Shown here: positions 21,925-31,264 of the stretch, piece after piece
Position numbering within the stretch: the stretch's first letter is position 1
How the letters are laid out: each line of letters begins with the position of its first letter
Program-made: the position numbers and the translations under genes
Source: Salmonella enterica subsp. diarizonae
GTDB taxonomy: Bacteria; Pseudomonadota; Gammaproteobacteria; Enterobacterales; Enterobacteriaceae
DNA: 64,000 nt
Direction: 5' to 3'
Assembly: GCF_008692785.1 (NCBI RefSeq)
Contig: NZ_VXJV01000013.1
Span: forward strand, 23,740 to 87,739
Notes under the pieces: generated by a model
Database searches by the model: none
Told to the model about the DNA's origin: nothing
What the model saw: only the letters and a program-made list of their open reading frames with translations

Positions 21925-21963
21925 CGTAGGCCGGGTAAGCGCAGCGCCTTACCCGGCCTACCG
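21925..21963. repeat. REP palindrome inside the phn operon
   Basis: TAGGCCGGGTAAGCGCAGCG followed by CCTTACCCGGCCTA forms a strong hairpin between phnD and phnE, starting three bases after the phnD stop. Confidence 0.8.
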
Positions 21964-21991
21964 GTAAACAATCCTTCTTACGGAGCCAAAT

Positions 21992-22771
21992 ATGCACACC
22001 ATCACCGTCGCCCCGCCAAAGCGTAGCTGGTTCTCGCTGCTAAGCTGGGCCATCCTGCTTGCCGTGCTGGTCGTGTCGTGGAAGGGCGCCGAAATGGCCC
22101 CATTCACGCTAATCGAGGATTCCGGCAATATGGCGACCTTCGCCGCCGACTTCTTCCCGCCGGACTTCAGCCAGTGGCAGGACTATCTCGGCGAGATGGC
22201 CGTGACTCTGCAAATCGCCGTCTGGGGCACTGCCCTGGCCGTCATTCTGTCGATTCCTTTTGGCCTGATGAGCGCCGATAACATCGTACCGTGGTGGATT
22301 TATCAGCCGGTACGCCGCTTGATGGACGCCTGTCGCGCCATTAATGAAATGGTCTTCGCCATGCTGTTTGTCGTCGCCGTCGGTCTCGGCCCGTTCGCGG
22401 GGGTGATGGCGCTGTTTATCCACACCACCGGCGTGCTCTCCAAGCTGCTTTCCGAAGCAGTCGAAGCCATTGAGCCCGGCCCGGTTGAAGGTATTCGCGC
22501 TACCGGCGCTAATAAGCTCGAAGAAATTCTTTTTGGCGTACTGCCGCAGGTAATGCCGCTACTGATCTCCTACTCGTTATACCGTTTTGAATCTAACGTC
22601 CGCTCCGCGACGGTGGTTGGAATGGTCGGCGCAGGCGGCATCGGCGTCACCCTGTGGGAAGCGATTCGCGGCTTTCAATTCCAGCAAACCTGCGCCCTGA
22701 TGGTGTTAATCATCGTCACCGTCAGCCTGCTGGACTTTCTCTCTCAGCGTTTACGTAAACATTTTATCTGA
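21992..22771 (+). CDS. phnE: phosphonate ABC transporter permease PhnE
   Basis: This 259-aa inner-membrane permease has about six helices and the binding-protein-dependent transport loop near residues 160-180 ([21 protein letters not shown]). It forms the translocation pore with PhnC ATPases. E. coli K-12 carries an 8-bp insertion that inactivates phnE; this copy is uninterrupted, so uptake should be functional. RBS GGAG at about 21981. phnG follows after 20 bp. Confidence 0.96.
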   Translation: MHTITVAPPKRSWFSLLSWAILLAVLVVSWKGAEMAPFTLIEDSGNMATFAADFFPPDFSQWQDYLGEMAVTLQIAVWGTALAVILSIPFGLMSADNIVPWWIYQPVRRLMDACRAINEMVFAMLFVVAVGLGPFAGVMALFIHTTGVLSKLLSEAVEAIEPGPVEGIRATGANKLEEILFGVLPQVMPLLISYSLYRFESNVRSATVVGMVGAGGIGVTLWEAIRGFQFQQTCALMVLIIVTVSLLDFLSQRLRKHFI

Positions 22772-22791
22772 TTAACGAGGCACTGCTTGCC

Positions 22792-23244
22792 ATGCACTTC
22801 GATACCCCCACCCGCCAGCGCTGGATGCGCGCGCTGGCTTACAGCAATGCCGATGCGCTGAACGCCCGTATGCAGGCGTTAAAACTGACCCCAACCTATG
22901 AACTGATTCGCGCCCCGGAAACCGGACTGATGCAGATTCAGGCGCGAATGGGCGGCACCGGCAGCCGCTTCTTTGCTGGCGACACCACTCTGACGCGGGC
23001 AGTCGTGCGCCTGAAAAGCGGCACGCTGGGCTACAGCTATCTGCTGGGTCGCAACAAACCGCACGCCGAACAGTGTGCCGTCATCGACGCCCTGCTTCAG
23101 GAGCCGTCTCATTTTCAGACGCTGATGGAAACCTTAATTGCCCCGCTGGAGGCGGAGCGTGAGGCGCAAATTCGCGCTCGTGCTGCCGAAGTCAACGCCA
23201 GCCGGGTCGACTTCTTCACGCTGGTACGCGGGGATAACGCATGA
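22792..23244 (+). CDS. phnG: C-P lyase core subunit PhnG
   Basis: The 150-aa protein is a subunit of the PhnGHIJ core complex and works with PhnI, PhnH and PhnL to form ribose-1-methylphosphonate 5-triphosphate from ATP and phosphonate. Recognised by close match to E. coli PhnG ([40 protein letters not shown]). In E. coli phnF would lie before this gene; here only 20 bp separate it from phnE. It overlaps phnH by four bases. Confidence 0.95.
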   Translation: MHFDTPTRQRWMRALAYSNADALNARMQALKLTPTYELIRAPETGLMQIQARMGGTGSRFFAGDTTLTRAVVRLKSGTLGYSYLLGRNKPHAEQCAVIDALLQEPSHFQTLMETLIAPLEAEREAQIRARAAEVNASRVDFFTLVRGDNA

Positions 23245-23837
23245 CACCATCTACGGCACTACAGACCGCCTTTAACCTGCCCGTCCAGGACGCGCAACAG
23301 AGCTTTCGCCGCCTGCTGAAAGCGATGAGCGAACCGGGCGTGATTGTTGGCTTGCATCAACTGAACCATGGCTGGCAGCCGCTAAATCTTGCCACGACCA
23401 GCGTCTTGCTGACGCTGGTTGACGGCGACACCCCGGTCTGGCTATCGCCTGCCGTTAATAACGATATCGCCCGCCAGAACCTGCGCTTCCACACCAACGC
23501 GCTGCTGGTTGAACAACCGCAGCAGGCCACCTTCGCCGTCGCCGACGCGCGCATCAGCGGCGAGCAGCTTAACGCGCTTTCCGCCGGTTCCGCCGTCGCG
23601 CCGGAAACCAGCGCCACGCTGATTGTCCAGCTTTCCGCTCTGAGCGGTGGCCGGATGTTGCGCCTGACCGGCGCGGGGATCGCCGAAGAGCGGATGATTG
23701 CCCCGCAGTTGCCGGACTGCCTGCTTCACGAACTGACCGAGCGTCCGCATCCCTTCCCGCTGGGAGTCGATTTACTCCTTACCTGCGGCGAACGGCTGCT
23801 GGCCATCCCGCGAACCACCCATGTGGAGGTGTGCTGA
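23241..23837 (+). CDS. phnH: C-P lyase core subunit PhnH
   Basis: The 198-aa subunit of the PhnGHIJ complex is structurally related to PLP-dependent transferases but lacks PLP. It is required for the first step of phosphonate breakdown. Start overlaps phnG (ATGA) and the stop TGA shares one base with the phnI ATG, showing tight translational coupling. Slightly longer than the E. coli protein (194 aa). Confidence 0.95.
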   Translation: MTPSTALQTAFNLPVQDAQQSFRRLLKAMSEPGVIVGLHQLNHGWQPLNLATTSVLLTLVDGDTPVWLSPAVNNDIARQNLRFHTNALLVEQPQQATFAVADARISGEQLNALSAGSAVAPETSATLIVQLSALSGGRMLRLTGAGIAEERMIAPQLPDCLLHELTERPHPFPLGVDLLLTCGERLLAIPRTTHVEVC

Positions 23838-24904
23838 TGTACGTCGCTGTCAAAGGGGGCGAAAAAGCGATAGCCAACGCCCACGCGTTACAGGAGAACC
23901 GCCGCCGGGGCGACAGCGCCATCGCCGAACTCAGCGTGGCGCAAATCGAGCAGCAGATGGGCCTCGCCGTAGATCGCGTGATGACCGAAGGCGGCATTGC
24001 TGACCGCGAGCTGGCGGCGCTGGCGCTGAAACAGGCCAGCGGCGATAACGTTGAGGCTATTTTTCTGCTGCGCGCTTATCGCACCACTCTGGCGAAGCTG
24101 GCGGTGAGCGAGCCGATGAATACCGCAAACATGCGCCTGGAACGCCGCATCTCCGCGGTCTACAAAGATATTCCTGGCGGGCAGTTATTAGGCCCAACGT
24201 ATGATTACACCCATCGTCTGTTAGATTTTACGTTGCTGGCGAAGGGTGAAACGCCGCCGCTACGCACCGCCGATAACGCATCAGAAGCCGCTCCGCATGT
24301 CTTTTCACTGCTGGCGAATCAGAACCTGGCGAAGCGCGAAGAAGATAACGGCGCAGAGCCGGATGATATCACCCGCACGCCGCCGGTTTACCCCTGTTCC
24401 CGCGCCTCGCGTCTGCAACAGCTCATGCGCGGCGACGAAGGTTACCTACTGGCGCTGGCCTACTCCACCCAGCGCGGCTACGGGCGCAACCACCCGTTCG
24501 CGGCGGAGATCCGCAGCGGTTATGTGGCGCTGGAAACGGTAGCAGAAGAGCTGGGATTTGCAGTAAACGTCGGCGAACTGCTGATGACAGAATGCGAAAT
24601 GGTGAACGGCTTTGTCGCGCCGGAAAACGACACGCCGCATTTTACCCGCGGCTACGGACTGGTCTTCGGCATGAGCGAACGTAAAGCAATGGCAATGGCG
24701 CTGATGGACAGAGCCCTACAGGCGCCCGACTACGATGAAGCGGTCACAGGCCCGGCGCAGGACGAAGAGTTCGTACTGGCGCATGCGGATAACGTCGAGG
24801 CGGCGGGTTTTGTTTCGCATCTCAAGCTCCCCCATTACGTCGATTTCCAGGCCGAGCTGGAACTGCTCAAACGCCTGCAACAGGAGGCCGTCCGTGACCA
24901 CTAA
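23837..24904 (+). CDS. phnI: C-P lyase core subunit PhnI (ribonucleosidase)
   Basis: The 355-aa protein has nucleosidase activity alone and, with PhnG, PhnH and PhnL, replaces adenine of ATP by phosphonate. Matches E. coli PhnI ([12 protein letters not shown] at the start, AHADNVEAAGFVSHLKLPHY near the end). The ATG at 23837 is coupled to the phnH stop. A GTG start of phnJ lies within its last codons. Confidence 0.96.
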   Translation: MYVAVKGGEKAIANAHALQENRRRGDSAIAELSVAQIEQQMGLAVDRVMTEGGIADRELAALALKQASGDNVEAIFLLRAYRTTLAKLAVSEPMNTANMRLERRISAVYKDIPGGQLLGPTYDYTHRLLDFTLLAKGETPPLRTADNASEAAPHVFSLLANQNLAKREEDNGAEPDDITRTPPVYPCSRASRLQQLMRGDEGYLLALAYSTQRGYGRNHPFAAEIRSGYVALETVAEELGFAVNVGELLMTECEMVNGFVAPENDTPHFTRGYGLVFGMSERKAMAMALMDRALQAPDYDEAVTGPAQDEEFVLAHADNVEAAGFVSHLKLPHYVDFQAELELLKRLQQEAVRDH

Positions 24905-25742
24905 TCTCTCTGGCTACAACTTTGCCTATCTGGACGAGCAGACTAAACGCATGATCCGCCGCGCGATTTTAAAAGCGGTGGCGATTCCTGGCTATCAGGT
25001 GCCGTTTGGCGGTCGCGAAATGCCGATGCCTTACGGCTGGGGTACTGGGGGTATTCAGCTAACCGCCAGTGTGATTGGCGAAGCGGACGTGCTGAAAGTG
25101 ATCGACCAGGGGGCGGACGACACCACCAACGCGGTGTCTATCCGCAACTTCTTCAAGCGCGTCACGGGCGTAGCTACGACGGAGCGCACCGAAGACGCGA
25201 CGCTGATCCAGACCCGTCATCGAATCCCGGAAACACCGCTGGTGGAAGATCAGATCCTTATCTATCAGGTACCAATCCCGGAACCGTTGCGCTTTATCGA
25301 ACCCCGTGAAACGGAGACCCGCACCATGCACGCGCTGGAAGAGTACGGCGTGATGCAGGTGAAGTTGTATGAAGATATCGCCCGCTTCGGCCATATCGCC
25401 ACTACCTACGCCTATCCGGTGAAGGTGAACGGGCGCTACGTCATGGACCCATCGCCCATCCCGAAATTCGATAACCCTAAGATGGACAGGATGCCCGCGC
25501 TGCAACTGTTCGGCGCGGGACGGGAAAAACGCATCTATGCCGTACCGCCGTATACACGGGTGGAAAGTCTCGATTTCGACGACCATCCGTTCCGCGTACA
25601 GAGCTGGGACGAACCCTGCGCTATCTGCGGCTCGACGCACAGCTATCTCGACGAAGTGGTGCTGGATGATAGCGGCAAACGGATGTTTGTCTGCTCCGAC
25701 ACCGATTACTGCCGCCAACAGAGCGAGGCTCTCAACCCATGA
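24894..25742 (+). CDS. phnJ: carbon-phosphorus lyase PhnJ (radical SAM)
   Basis: The 282-aa catalytic subunit cleaves the C-P bond of ribose-1-methylphosphonate 5-phosphate using S-adenosylmethionine and a 4Fe-4S cluster, releasing for example methane. The cluster cysteines are in CAICGSTHSY (near residues 242 and 245) with CSDTDYC close to the end, the unusual radical-SAM spacing of this family. The likely start is GTG 24894, ten bases after CAGGAGG at 24881-24887 and overlapping phnI; a longer frame from 24735 runs through phnI and is rejected. Confidence 0.95.
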   Translation: MTTNLSGYNFAYLDEQTKRMIRRAILKAVAIPGYQVPFGGREMPMPYGWGTGGIQLTASVIGEADVLKVIDQGADDTTNAVSIRNFFKRVTGVATTERTEDATLIQTRHRIPETPLVEDQILIYQVPIPEPLRFIEPRETETRTMHALEEYGVMQVKLYEDIARFGHIATTYAYPVKVNGRYVMDPSPIPKFDNPKMDRMPALQLFGAGREKRIYAVPPYTRVESLDFDDHPFRVQSWDEPCAICGSTHSYLDEVVLDDSGKRMFVCSDTDYCRQQSEALNP

Positions 25743-26497
25743 CGCAACCGCTGCTTTCGGTCAATAACCTGACGCATCTCTACGCGCCGGGCAAAGGCTT
25801 CAACAATGTCTCTTTTGATCTGTGGCCTGGCGAAGTGTTGGGTATCGTCGGGGAGTCCGGCTCCGGCAAAACCACTCTGCTGAAATCGATCTCTTCACGT
25901 CTGATACCGCAGTCCGGTGAGGTTCAGTATCAGAACCGTTCGCTGTATGGCATGAGTGAAGCCGATCGCCGCCGTCTGTTGCGTACCGAATGGGGCGTGG
26001 TGCATCAGCATCCGCTGGACGGTCTGCGCCGTCAGGTTTCAGCGGGCGGCAATATCGGCGAGCGTCTGATGGCGACAGGTGCGCGTCACTACGGAGAAAT
26101 CCGCGCTACCGCCCGGCGCTGGCTGGAGGAGGTTGAAATTCCCGCCTCGCGCATCGACGACCTACCCACCACCTTTTCCGGCGGGATGCAGCAACGTTTG
26201 CAGATTGCCCGTAACCTGGTCACCCACCCCAGACTGGTATTTATGGACGAGCCCACCGGCGGGCTGGACGTCTCCGTACAGGCGCGTCTGCTCGATCTGC
26301 TGCGCGGTCTGGTGGTGGAGCTGGATCTGGCGGTGGTAATTGTCACCCATGATTTAGGGGTCGCCCGCCTGCTGGCGGATCGTCTGCTGGTGATGAAACA
26401 GGGACAAGTGGTGGAAAGTGGGTTAACCGACCGGGTACTCGACGATCCGCATCACCCGTATACCCAGTTGCTCGTGTCGTCGGTATTGCAAAATTAA
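25739..26497 (+). CDS. phnK: C-P lyase ABC-type ATPase PhnK
   Basis: The 252-aa ATP-binding cassette protein binds the PhnGHIJ core at PhnJ rather than a membrane permease. Walker A GESGSGKTT (about 37-45), signature FSGGMQQRLQ, Walker B RLVFMDEP and the switch His in VTHDLGVARL are all intact. It overlaps phnJ by four bases. Confidence 0.95.
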   Translation: MTQPLLSVNNLTHLYAPGKGFNNVSFDLWPGEVLGIVGESGSGKTTLLKSISSRLIPQSGEVQYQNRSLYGMSEADRRRLLRTEWGVVHQHPLDGLRRQVSAGGNIGERLMATGARHYGEIRATARRWLEEVEIPASRIDDLPTTFSGGMQQRLQIARNLVTHPRLVFMDEPTGGLDVSVQARLLDLLRGLVVELDLAVVIVTHDLGVARLLADRLLVMKQGQVVESGLTDRVLDDPHHPYTQLLVSSVLQN

Positions 26498-26506
26498 GAG
26501 GCCAAC

Positions 26507-27187
26507 ATGATTCACGTTGAAAACGTCAGTAAAACCTTCGTGCTCCACCAGCAAAACGGCGTGCGTCTGCCGGTACTGAAAAACGCCACTCTGGCAGTGA
26601 AAAGCGGCGAATGCGTGGTGCTCCACGGTCACTCCGGCAGCGGTAAATCGACGCTACTGCGCTCGCTGTACGCCAATTATCTGCCCGATGAGGGGCATAT
26701 CCGGATTCGTCACGGCAATGAGTGGGTAGATCTGGTGCAGGCGCCGACGCGTAAGGTGCTGGAAGTCCGTCGCTCGACCATCGGCTGGGTAAGCCAGTTT
26801 TTACGCGTCATTCCGCGCATCTCCGCGCTGGATGTCGTCATGCAGCCGCTGCTGGAACTGGGCGTCCCGCGTGACGTTTGCGCCGCCAAAGCCGCCCGGC
26901 TGCTCACCCGTCTGAATGTGCCGGAACCGCTATGGCATCTAGCCCCTTCCACCTTTTCCGGCGGCGAACAGCAGCGCGTGAACATCGCGCGCGGATTTAT
27001 CGTCGATTATCCGATTTTGTTGCTGGATGAACCTACCGCCTCGCTGGACGCCAACAACAGTGCCGCTGTGGTCACGCTGATTACCGAAGCCAAAGCGCGC
27101 GGCGCGGCCATCGTCGGTATTTTTCATGACCAGGCCGTGCGCGACCGCGTGGCGGATCGTTTGCATGCGATGGGAATCACCTCATGA
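26507..27187 (+). CDS. phnL: C-P lyase ABC-type ATPase PhnL
   Basis: The 226-aa ATP-binding cassette protein works with PhnG, PhnH and PhnI in the first C-P lyase step and forms a dual ABC module with PhnK on the core complex. Walker [10 protein letters not shown] (about 42-50), signature [10 protein letters not shown] and Walker B ILLLDEP are present. It starts 9 bp after phnK with AGAGG upstream and overlaps phnM by four bases. Confidence 0.95.
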   Translation: MIHVENVSKTFVLHQQNGVRLPVLKNATLAVKSGECVVLHGHSGSGKSTLLRSLYANYLPDEGHIRIRHGNEWVDLVQAPTRKVLEVRRSTIGWVSQFLRVIPRISALDVVMQPLLELGVPRDVCAAKAARLLTRLNVPEPLWHLAPSTFSGGEQQRVNIARGFIVDYPILLLDEPTASLDANNSAAVVTLITEAKARGAAIVGIFHDQAVRDRVADRLHAMGITS

Positions 27188-28320
27188 TTATCAATAATGT
27201 AAAACTGGTACTGGAAGATGATGTGGTACAGGGTTCGCTGGAAATGCAGGACGGAGTTATCCGTGCCTTCGCTGAAAGCCGTAGCCGCCTTCCTGCAGCG
27301 CTGGATGGCGAAGGCGGCTGGCTGCTGCCGGGGTTAATAGAGCTGCATACCGATAACCTCGACAAATTCTTCACCCCGCGTCCTAAGGTCGACTGGCCTG
27401 CTCATTCGGCGATGAGCAGCCATGATGCGCTGATGGTCGCCAGCGGCATTACTACCGTGCTGGACGCTGTCGCCATTGGTGATGTGCGCGACGGCGGCGA
27501 CCGTCTGGAAAACCTGGAGAAGATGATCAATGCCGTGGAAGAGACGCAAAAACGCGGACTCAACCGCGCCGAACATCGTTTACATCTGCGCTGCGAGCTA
27601 CCGCATCACACCACCCTGCCGCTGTTTGAAAAGCTAGCCGATCGCGACGCCGTCACCCTGGTGTCGCTGATGGATCACTCGCCAGGTCAGCGCCAGTACG
27701 TCAGTCTTGAGAAATATCGCGAGTATTACCAGGGAAAATATCATCTGACCGACGACGAAATGGATCGTTTTGAAGCGGAACAGATCGCGCTGGCCGAACG
27801 ATGGTCCACCCCGAATCGTCAGTCCATCGCCGCGATGTGTCAGGCACGTCATATCGCCCTGGCAAGCCACGATGACGCCACTTACGCACATGTGCATGAA
27901 TCGCATCTGATGGGCAGCGTAATCGCCGAATTTCCTACCACCTTTGAAGCCGCAAAAGCCTCACGTCAGCATGGGATGAATGTACTGATGGGCGCGCCGA
28001 ATATCGTGCGCGGCGGTTCGCACTCCGGCAACGTGGCAGCCCATAAGCTGGCTGAACTGGGGCTGCTGGATATTCTCTCTTCCGACTATTACCCCGCCAG
28101 CCTGCTGGATGCGGCGTTTCGCGTCACGGATGACGCCAGTAACACGTTTACCCTGCCGCAGGCCATTTGTCTGGTAACACGCAATCCCGCGCGGGCGCTC
28201 AAGCTGGATGATCGCGGCGTCGTCGCGCAAGGGAAACGCGCCGATCTGGTGCTGGCGCACCGTAAAGGCGATCACGTCCATATCGATCATGTCTGGCGTC
28301 AGGGGAAAAGGGTGTTTTAA
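27184..28320 (+). CDS. phnM: alpha-D-ribose 1-methylphosphonate 5-triphosphate diphosphatase PhnM
   Basis: The 378-aa amidohydrolase-superfamily enzyme removes pyrophosphate from ribose-1-methylphosphonate 5-triphosphate, giving the substrate of PhnJ. Metal-binding residues appear in [12 protein letters not shown] (about 55-65), and later His in [15 protein letters not shown]. The gene overlaps phnL and lies two bases before phnN. Confidence 0.95.
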   Translation: MIINNVKLVLEDDVVQGSLEMQDGVIRAFAESRSRLPAALDGEGGWLLPGLIELHTDNLDKFFTPRPKVDWPAHSAMSSHDALMVASGITTVLDAVAIGDVRDGGDRLENLEKMINAVEETQKRGLNRAEHRLHLRCELPHHTTLPLFEKLADRDAVTLVSLMDHSPGQRQYVSLEKYREYYQGKYHLTDDEMDRFEAEQIALAERWSTPNRQSIAAMCQARHIALASHDDATYAHVHESHLMGSVIAEFPTTFEAAKASRQHGMNVLMGAPNIVRGGSHSGNVAAHKLAELGLLDILSSDYYPASLLDAAFRVTDDASNTFTLPQAICLVTRNPARALKLDDRGVVAQGKRADLVLAHRKGDHVHIDHVWRQGKRVF

Positions 28321-28322
28321 CG

Positions 28323-28877
28323 ATGGGAAAACTGATCTGGTTAATGGGGCCATCCGGCTCCGGTAAAGACAGTTTGCTGGCGGAACTTCGTCAGCAGGAA
28401 CATGAACAGTTGCTTATCGCTCACCGCTACATTACTCGGGCGGCCAATGCGGGTAATGAAAACCATATCGCGTTGAGTGAAAAAGAGTTTTTCATTCGTG
28501 CGGGACAAAACCTGCTGGCGCTGAGCTGGTATGCTAACGGTTTTTATTACGGTCTCGGTATTGAAATCGATCTCTGGCTGCACGCCGGTTTTGACGTGGT
28601 GGTCAACGGTTCACGCGCACATCTGCCGCAGGCGCAGGCGCGCTACGGCGTTTCTCTATTACCGGTTTGCTTGACGGTTTCACCCGATATTTTACGCCAG
28701 CGACTGCAGATGCGCGGGCGAGAAAATGACGCCGAAATCGCCGCCCGTCTGGAGCGAGCGGCGCATTATCCGCCGTTTAACTGTCCTACCGTTAATAATG
28801 ACGGAAGTTTGCTACAGTCTGTCGAAAGACTGCTCATTTTGATGGGACGTAAGGAGGAACATTATGCCAGTCTGTGA
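28323..28877 (+). CDS. phnN: ribose 1,5-bisphosphate phosphokinase PhnN
   Basis: The 184-aa guanylate-kinase-like protein has P-loop GPSGSGKDS (about 9-17). It phosphorylates ribose 1,5-bisphosphate to PRPP, recycling the sugar formed by PhnP. Overlaps phnO by 14 bases. Confidence 0.95.
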   Translation: MGKLIWLMGPSGSGKDSLLAELRQQEHEQLLIAHRYITRAANAGNENHIALSEKEFFIRAGQNLLALSWYANGFYYGLGIEIDLWLHAGFDVVVNGSRAHLPQAQARYGVSLLPVCLTVSPDILRQRLQMRGRENDAEIAARLERAAHYPPFNCPTVNNDGSLLQSVERLLILMGRKEEHYASL

Positions 28878-29298
28878 ATTACGTCGCGCAACGGCAGAGG
28901 ATATCGATTCCGTTTACGCGCTTATCTGTGAGCTGAAGCAAGATGAAATTAATTATCAAGCCCTTAGAGAAGGATTCGCCGCTAACTTGCAGGACCCCCA
29001 TTTTCGATATCATTTAGCGCTTTACAATGGAGAGGTGGTTGGCATGATCGGCCTGCATATACAGTTTCACCTTCATCATGCGAACTGGATCGGCGAAATT
29101 CAGGAGCTGGTGGTGATGCCGCAGGCGCGTGGGTTGAAGGTGGGGAGCACACTGTTGGCCTGGGCGGAAGAGGAAGCGCGTCGGGCGGGCGCGGAGATGA
29201 CGGAGCTTTCCACCAGCATTAAGCGCCACGACGCTCATCGATTCTATCTACGCGAAGGTTATGCGCAGAGCCACTTCCGCTTCACCAAAATGCTGTGA
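28864..29298 (+). CDS. phnO: aminoalkylphosphonate N-acetyltransferase PhnO
   Basis: The 144-aa GNAT-fold enzyme acetylates 1- and 2-aminoalkylphosphonates with acetyl-CoA. The acetyl-CoA loop is around [19 protein letters not shown] (about 79-97). In E. coli it lets C-P lyase use aminomethylphosphonate. From memory it is one of the few phn genes kept in S. Typhimurium LT2; here it sits in its full operon, starting inside phnN. Confidence 0.95.
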   Translation: MPVCELRRATAEDIDSVYALICELKQDEINYQALREGFAANLQDPHFRYHLALYNGEVVGMIGLHIQFHLHHANWIGEIQELVVMPQARGLKVGSTLLAWAEEEARRAGAEMTELSTSIKRHDAHRFYLREGYAQSHFRFTKML

Positions 29299-29305
29299 GG
29301 CATTG

Positions 29306-30064
29306 ATGAGTTTTATCATTACGCTGACAGGCACCGGCGGCGCGCAGGGCGTACCGGCATACGGCTGCGACTGCCCTGCCTGCCGTCGGGCGCAAATGCA
29401 GCCCCGGTTTCGCCGTCGCCCCTGTAGCGGCGTGGTCAAATTCAACGATGCCGTCACCTTGATCGATGCGGGTCTCCACGATCTGACAGATCGCTGGCCC
29501 GCCGGCTCGTTCCGGCAGTTTTTGCTCACCCATTATCATATGGATCATGTGCAGGGATTGTTTCCGTTACGCTGGGGTGTCGGGGCATCGATCCCGGTTT
29601 ATGGCCCGCCGGATGAGCAGGGGTGCGACGATCTGTTTAAGCACCCTGGCATCCTTGATTTCAGCTACACCGTTGAGCCTTTTGTAACGTTTGATTTACA
29701 GGGATTGCAGGTAACGCCACTACCGCTCAACCACTCAAAACTGACCTTTGGCTACCTGCTGGAATCGGCACACCGTCGCGTAGCATGGTTATCTGATACC
29801 GCTGGCTTACCCGATAACACCCTAAAATTTCTCCTCAACAACGCCCTACAGGTAGTCGTGATCGACTGTAGCCATGAACCACTCCCCGCGCCGCCGCGTA
29901 ACCACAACGACTTAAACAGAGTTATTGCTATTAAGGAGGTGATTCGTTGCCCGCGGGTCATTGTTACTCATATCAGCCATCAATTTGATACGTGGATGAT
30001 GGCGAACATGCTGCCTGATGGTATTGAAGCTGGCTATGACGGGATGGAAATCGTTCTGGAGTAA
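29306..30064 (+). CDS. phnP: phosphoribosyl 1,2-cyclic phosphodiesterase PhnP
   Basis: The 252-aa metallo-beta-lactamase-fold enzyme opens ribose 1,2-cyclic phosphate 5-phosphate to ribose 1,5-bisphosphate after PhnJ. Metal motif THYHMDH (about 75-81) is intact, and an extra zinc site is suggested by [10 protein letters not shown] near residue 22. Start 29306 follows the phnO stop by seven bases and matches E. coli. Last gene of the operon; in E. coli rpiB and the allose genes come next, absent here. Confidence 0.95.
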   Translation: MSFIITLTGTGGAQGVPAYGCDCPACRRAQMQPRFRRRPCSGVVKFNDAVTLIDAGLHDLTDRWPAGSFRQFLLTHYHMDHVQGLFPLRWGVGASIPVYGPPDEQGCDDLFKHPGILDFSYTVEPFVTFDLQGLQVTPLPLNHSKLTFGYLLESAHRRVAWLSDTAGLPDNTLKFLLNNALQVVVIDCSHEPLPAPPRNHNDLNRVIAIKEVIRCPRVIVTHISHQFDTWMMANMLPDGIEAGYDGMEIVLE

Positions 30065-30292
30065 GCCCGCTTGTCGGGCTCGGGTATACCTTATTTCGCC
30101 ACAATCTGAAAAACAGATTTCTTGCTTTCACGCTTTAATCTTAAAAAATAAATACGCGCTGTGCTGGTGTTAATCCGCCAAAACACATTGAATATAAAAA
30201 TAATAAATTCGGTTTTATGATAGCAGGGACCACCAGACCGAATTCCCTTCGAATAAATAAATTCACTACACAAATGTTAAATGGAGACTTAT
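30065..30292. other. phnP-yjcS intergenic region
   Basis: A GC hairpin (GCCCGC-TTG-TCGGGCTCGGG region, 30066-30085) follows phnP and may end the operon. The rest is AT-rich leader of the yjcS remnant. No gene was seen; rpiB and als genes found here in E. coli are missing. Confidence 0.5.
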
Positions 30293-30596
30293 ATGAATAA
30301 CGAGAAGTTATTCCGTTTAAGCAGGATGTTTATTGCTGTTATCTGCGCATCTGGTCTTTTTATTCATACCGCTTTCGCGGCTGAATCTGCGAAAGATGCT
30401 ACCGCCTATACCCAACAGGTTAATCAATAATACACGAAGAACCTGCCGTTCAGCGATCGGCAGGACTTTGCCGATGTGCAGCGCGGGTTTATCGCTCCCC
30501 TGCTGGGGCAGGGTATTCTAAAAACCGCCAGCGGGAAACCATTCTATCGTGCCGAAGACTACAAATTTGATATCAACGCGCCAGCGCCCTGTTCTA
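30293..30596 (+). pseudogene. yjcS: yjcS remnant (SDS hydrolase), N-terminal piece
   Basis: From ATG 30293 the frame reads [20 protein letters not shown] with a signal peptide ending near AFA, then TAYTQQVNQ, an in-frame TAA at 30428-30430, and [20 protein letters not shown] through [14 protein letters not shown]. This matches about the first 100 residues of E. coli YjcS, a 661-aa periplasmic alkyl sulfatase. The metallo-beta-lactamase domain is entirely absent because the sequence switches to mdtP at about 30590-30596. Two lesions, a nonsense codon and a large deletion, make it non-functional. Confidence 0.85.
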
Positions 30597-31083
30597 TCCC
30601 AGCTTTGATATCAAAGCCTTCTTTGGTCTTGATTCTATCCATCTGGATAATTTGTTTAAAAACACCAGTAAACAAATCAACTTCATTCCGGGCTTACGCC
30701 TGCCGCTTTTCGACGGAGGACGCCTGAATGCCAACCTGGCAAGCACCAGGGCCACCAGCAATATATTGATGGAACGGTATAACCAGTCCGTACTCAACGC
30801 CGTGCGTAATGTGGCGATCAACGGCACCCATCTGCAAACGCTTAATGATCAGCGCGCCATACAGGCACAGCGGGTAGACGCCACGCGTTATACCCAGGCC
30901 TCCGCCGAGGCGGCGTTAAAACAGGGGCCGGGAAGTCGATTACAGGCCACCGAAGCCAGACTTCCCGTGTTGAGCGAACAAGTTTCGCTGCTGATGTTGG
31001 ATACCCTACGCATTATTCAGAGTATCCAGCTTATCAAATCACCGGGCGGCGGCTATCAGGCCGCAAAAACCGAGCAGGACTGA
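30585..31083 (+). pseudogene. mdtP: mdtP remnant (outer-membrane efflux protein), C-terminal piece
   Basis: From about 30587 the sequence reads [18 protein letters not shown] and continues open in frame 1 to the TGA at 31081-31083 (GGYQAAKTEQD). This matches roughly the last 165 residues of E. coli MdtP, the 488-aa TolC-like channel of the MdtNOP pump. The N-terminal two thirds and all of mdtO, mdtN and ytcA are missing. The frame differs from that of the upstream yjcS piece, so no fusion protein is made. mdtP precedes fdhF in E. coli also. Confidence 0.85.
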
Positions 31084-31197
31084 TAAATGTCATGCGGCAT
31101 TTTCTTTCGACACGTCAAAACTGACGATAGCCTGTTTTTCGTCAGGGTCTTGAGCAAAATTCGCCCGTAATATCAGGGGAAGTCCACACTAAAAAAG

Positions 31198-31213
31198 TGG
31201 CATAAAACATGCA
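31198..31213 (+). promoter_or_regulatory. sigma54 promoter of fdhF
   Basis: TGGCATAAAACATGCA has the -24 GG and -12 GC dinucleotides with the spacing of sigma54 promoters, 51 bp before the fdhF ATG. The E. coli fdhF promoter is RpoN-dependent and activated by FhlA from upstream sites; the mdtP-fdhF gap (31084-31197) would hold the FhlA sites. Confidence 0.85.
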
Positions 31214-31264
31214 TACTGAGGGCGACAGCGCGTATGCGCGATTTGATTAACTGGAGCGAAACCG

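Noticed and set aside
24735..25742. phnJ read from an upstream ATG
   Set aside because: The extra 53 codons lie within phnI in another frame; the GTG at 24894 has a clear ribosome site and gives the family length.
30652..31083. a complete small outer-membrane protein gene
   Set aside because: The frame lacks a signal peptide and ribosome site and equals only the tail of MdtP.
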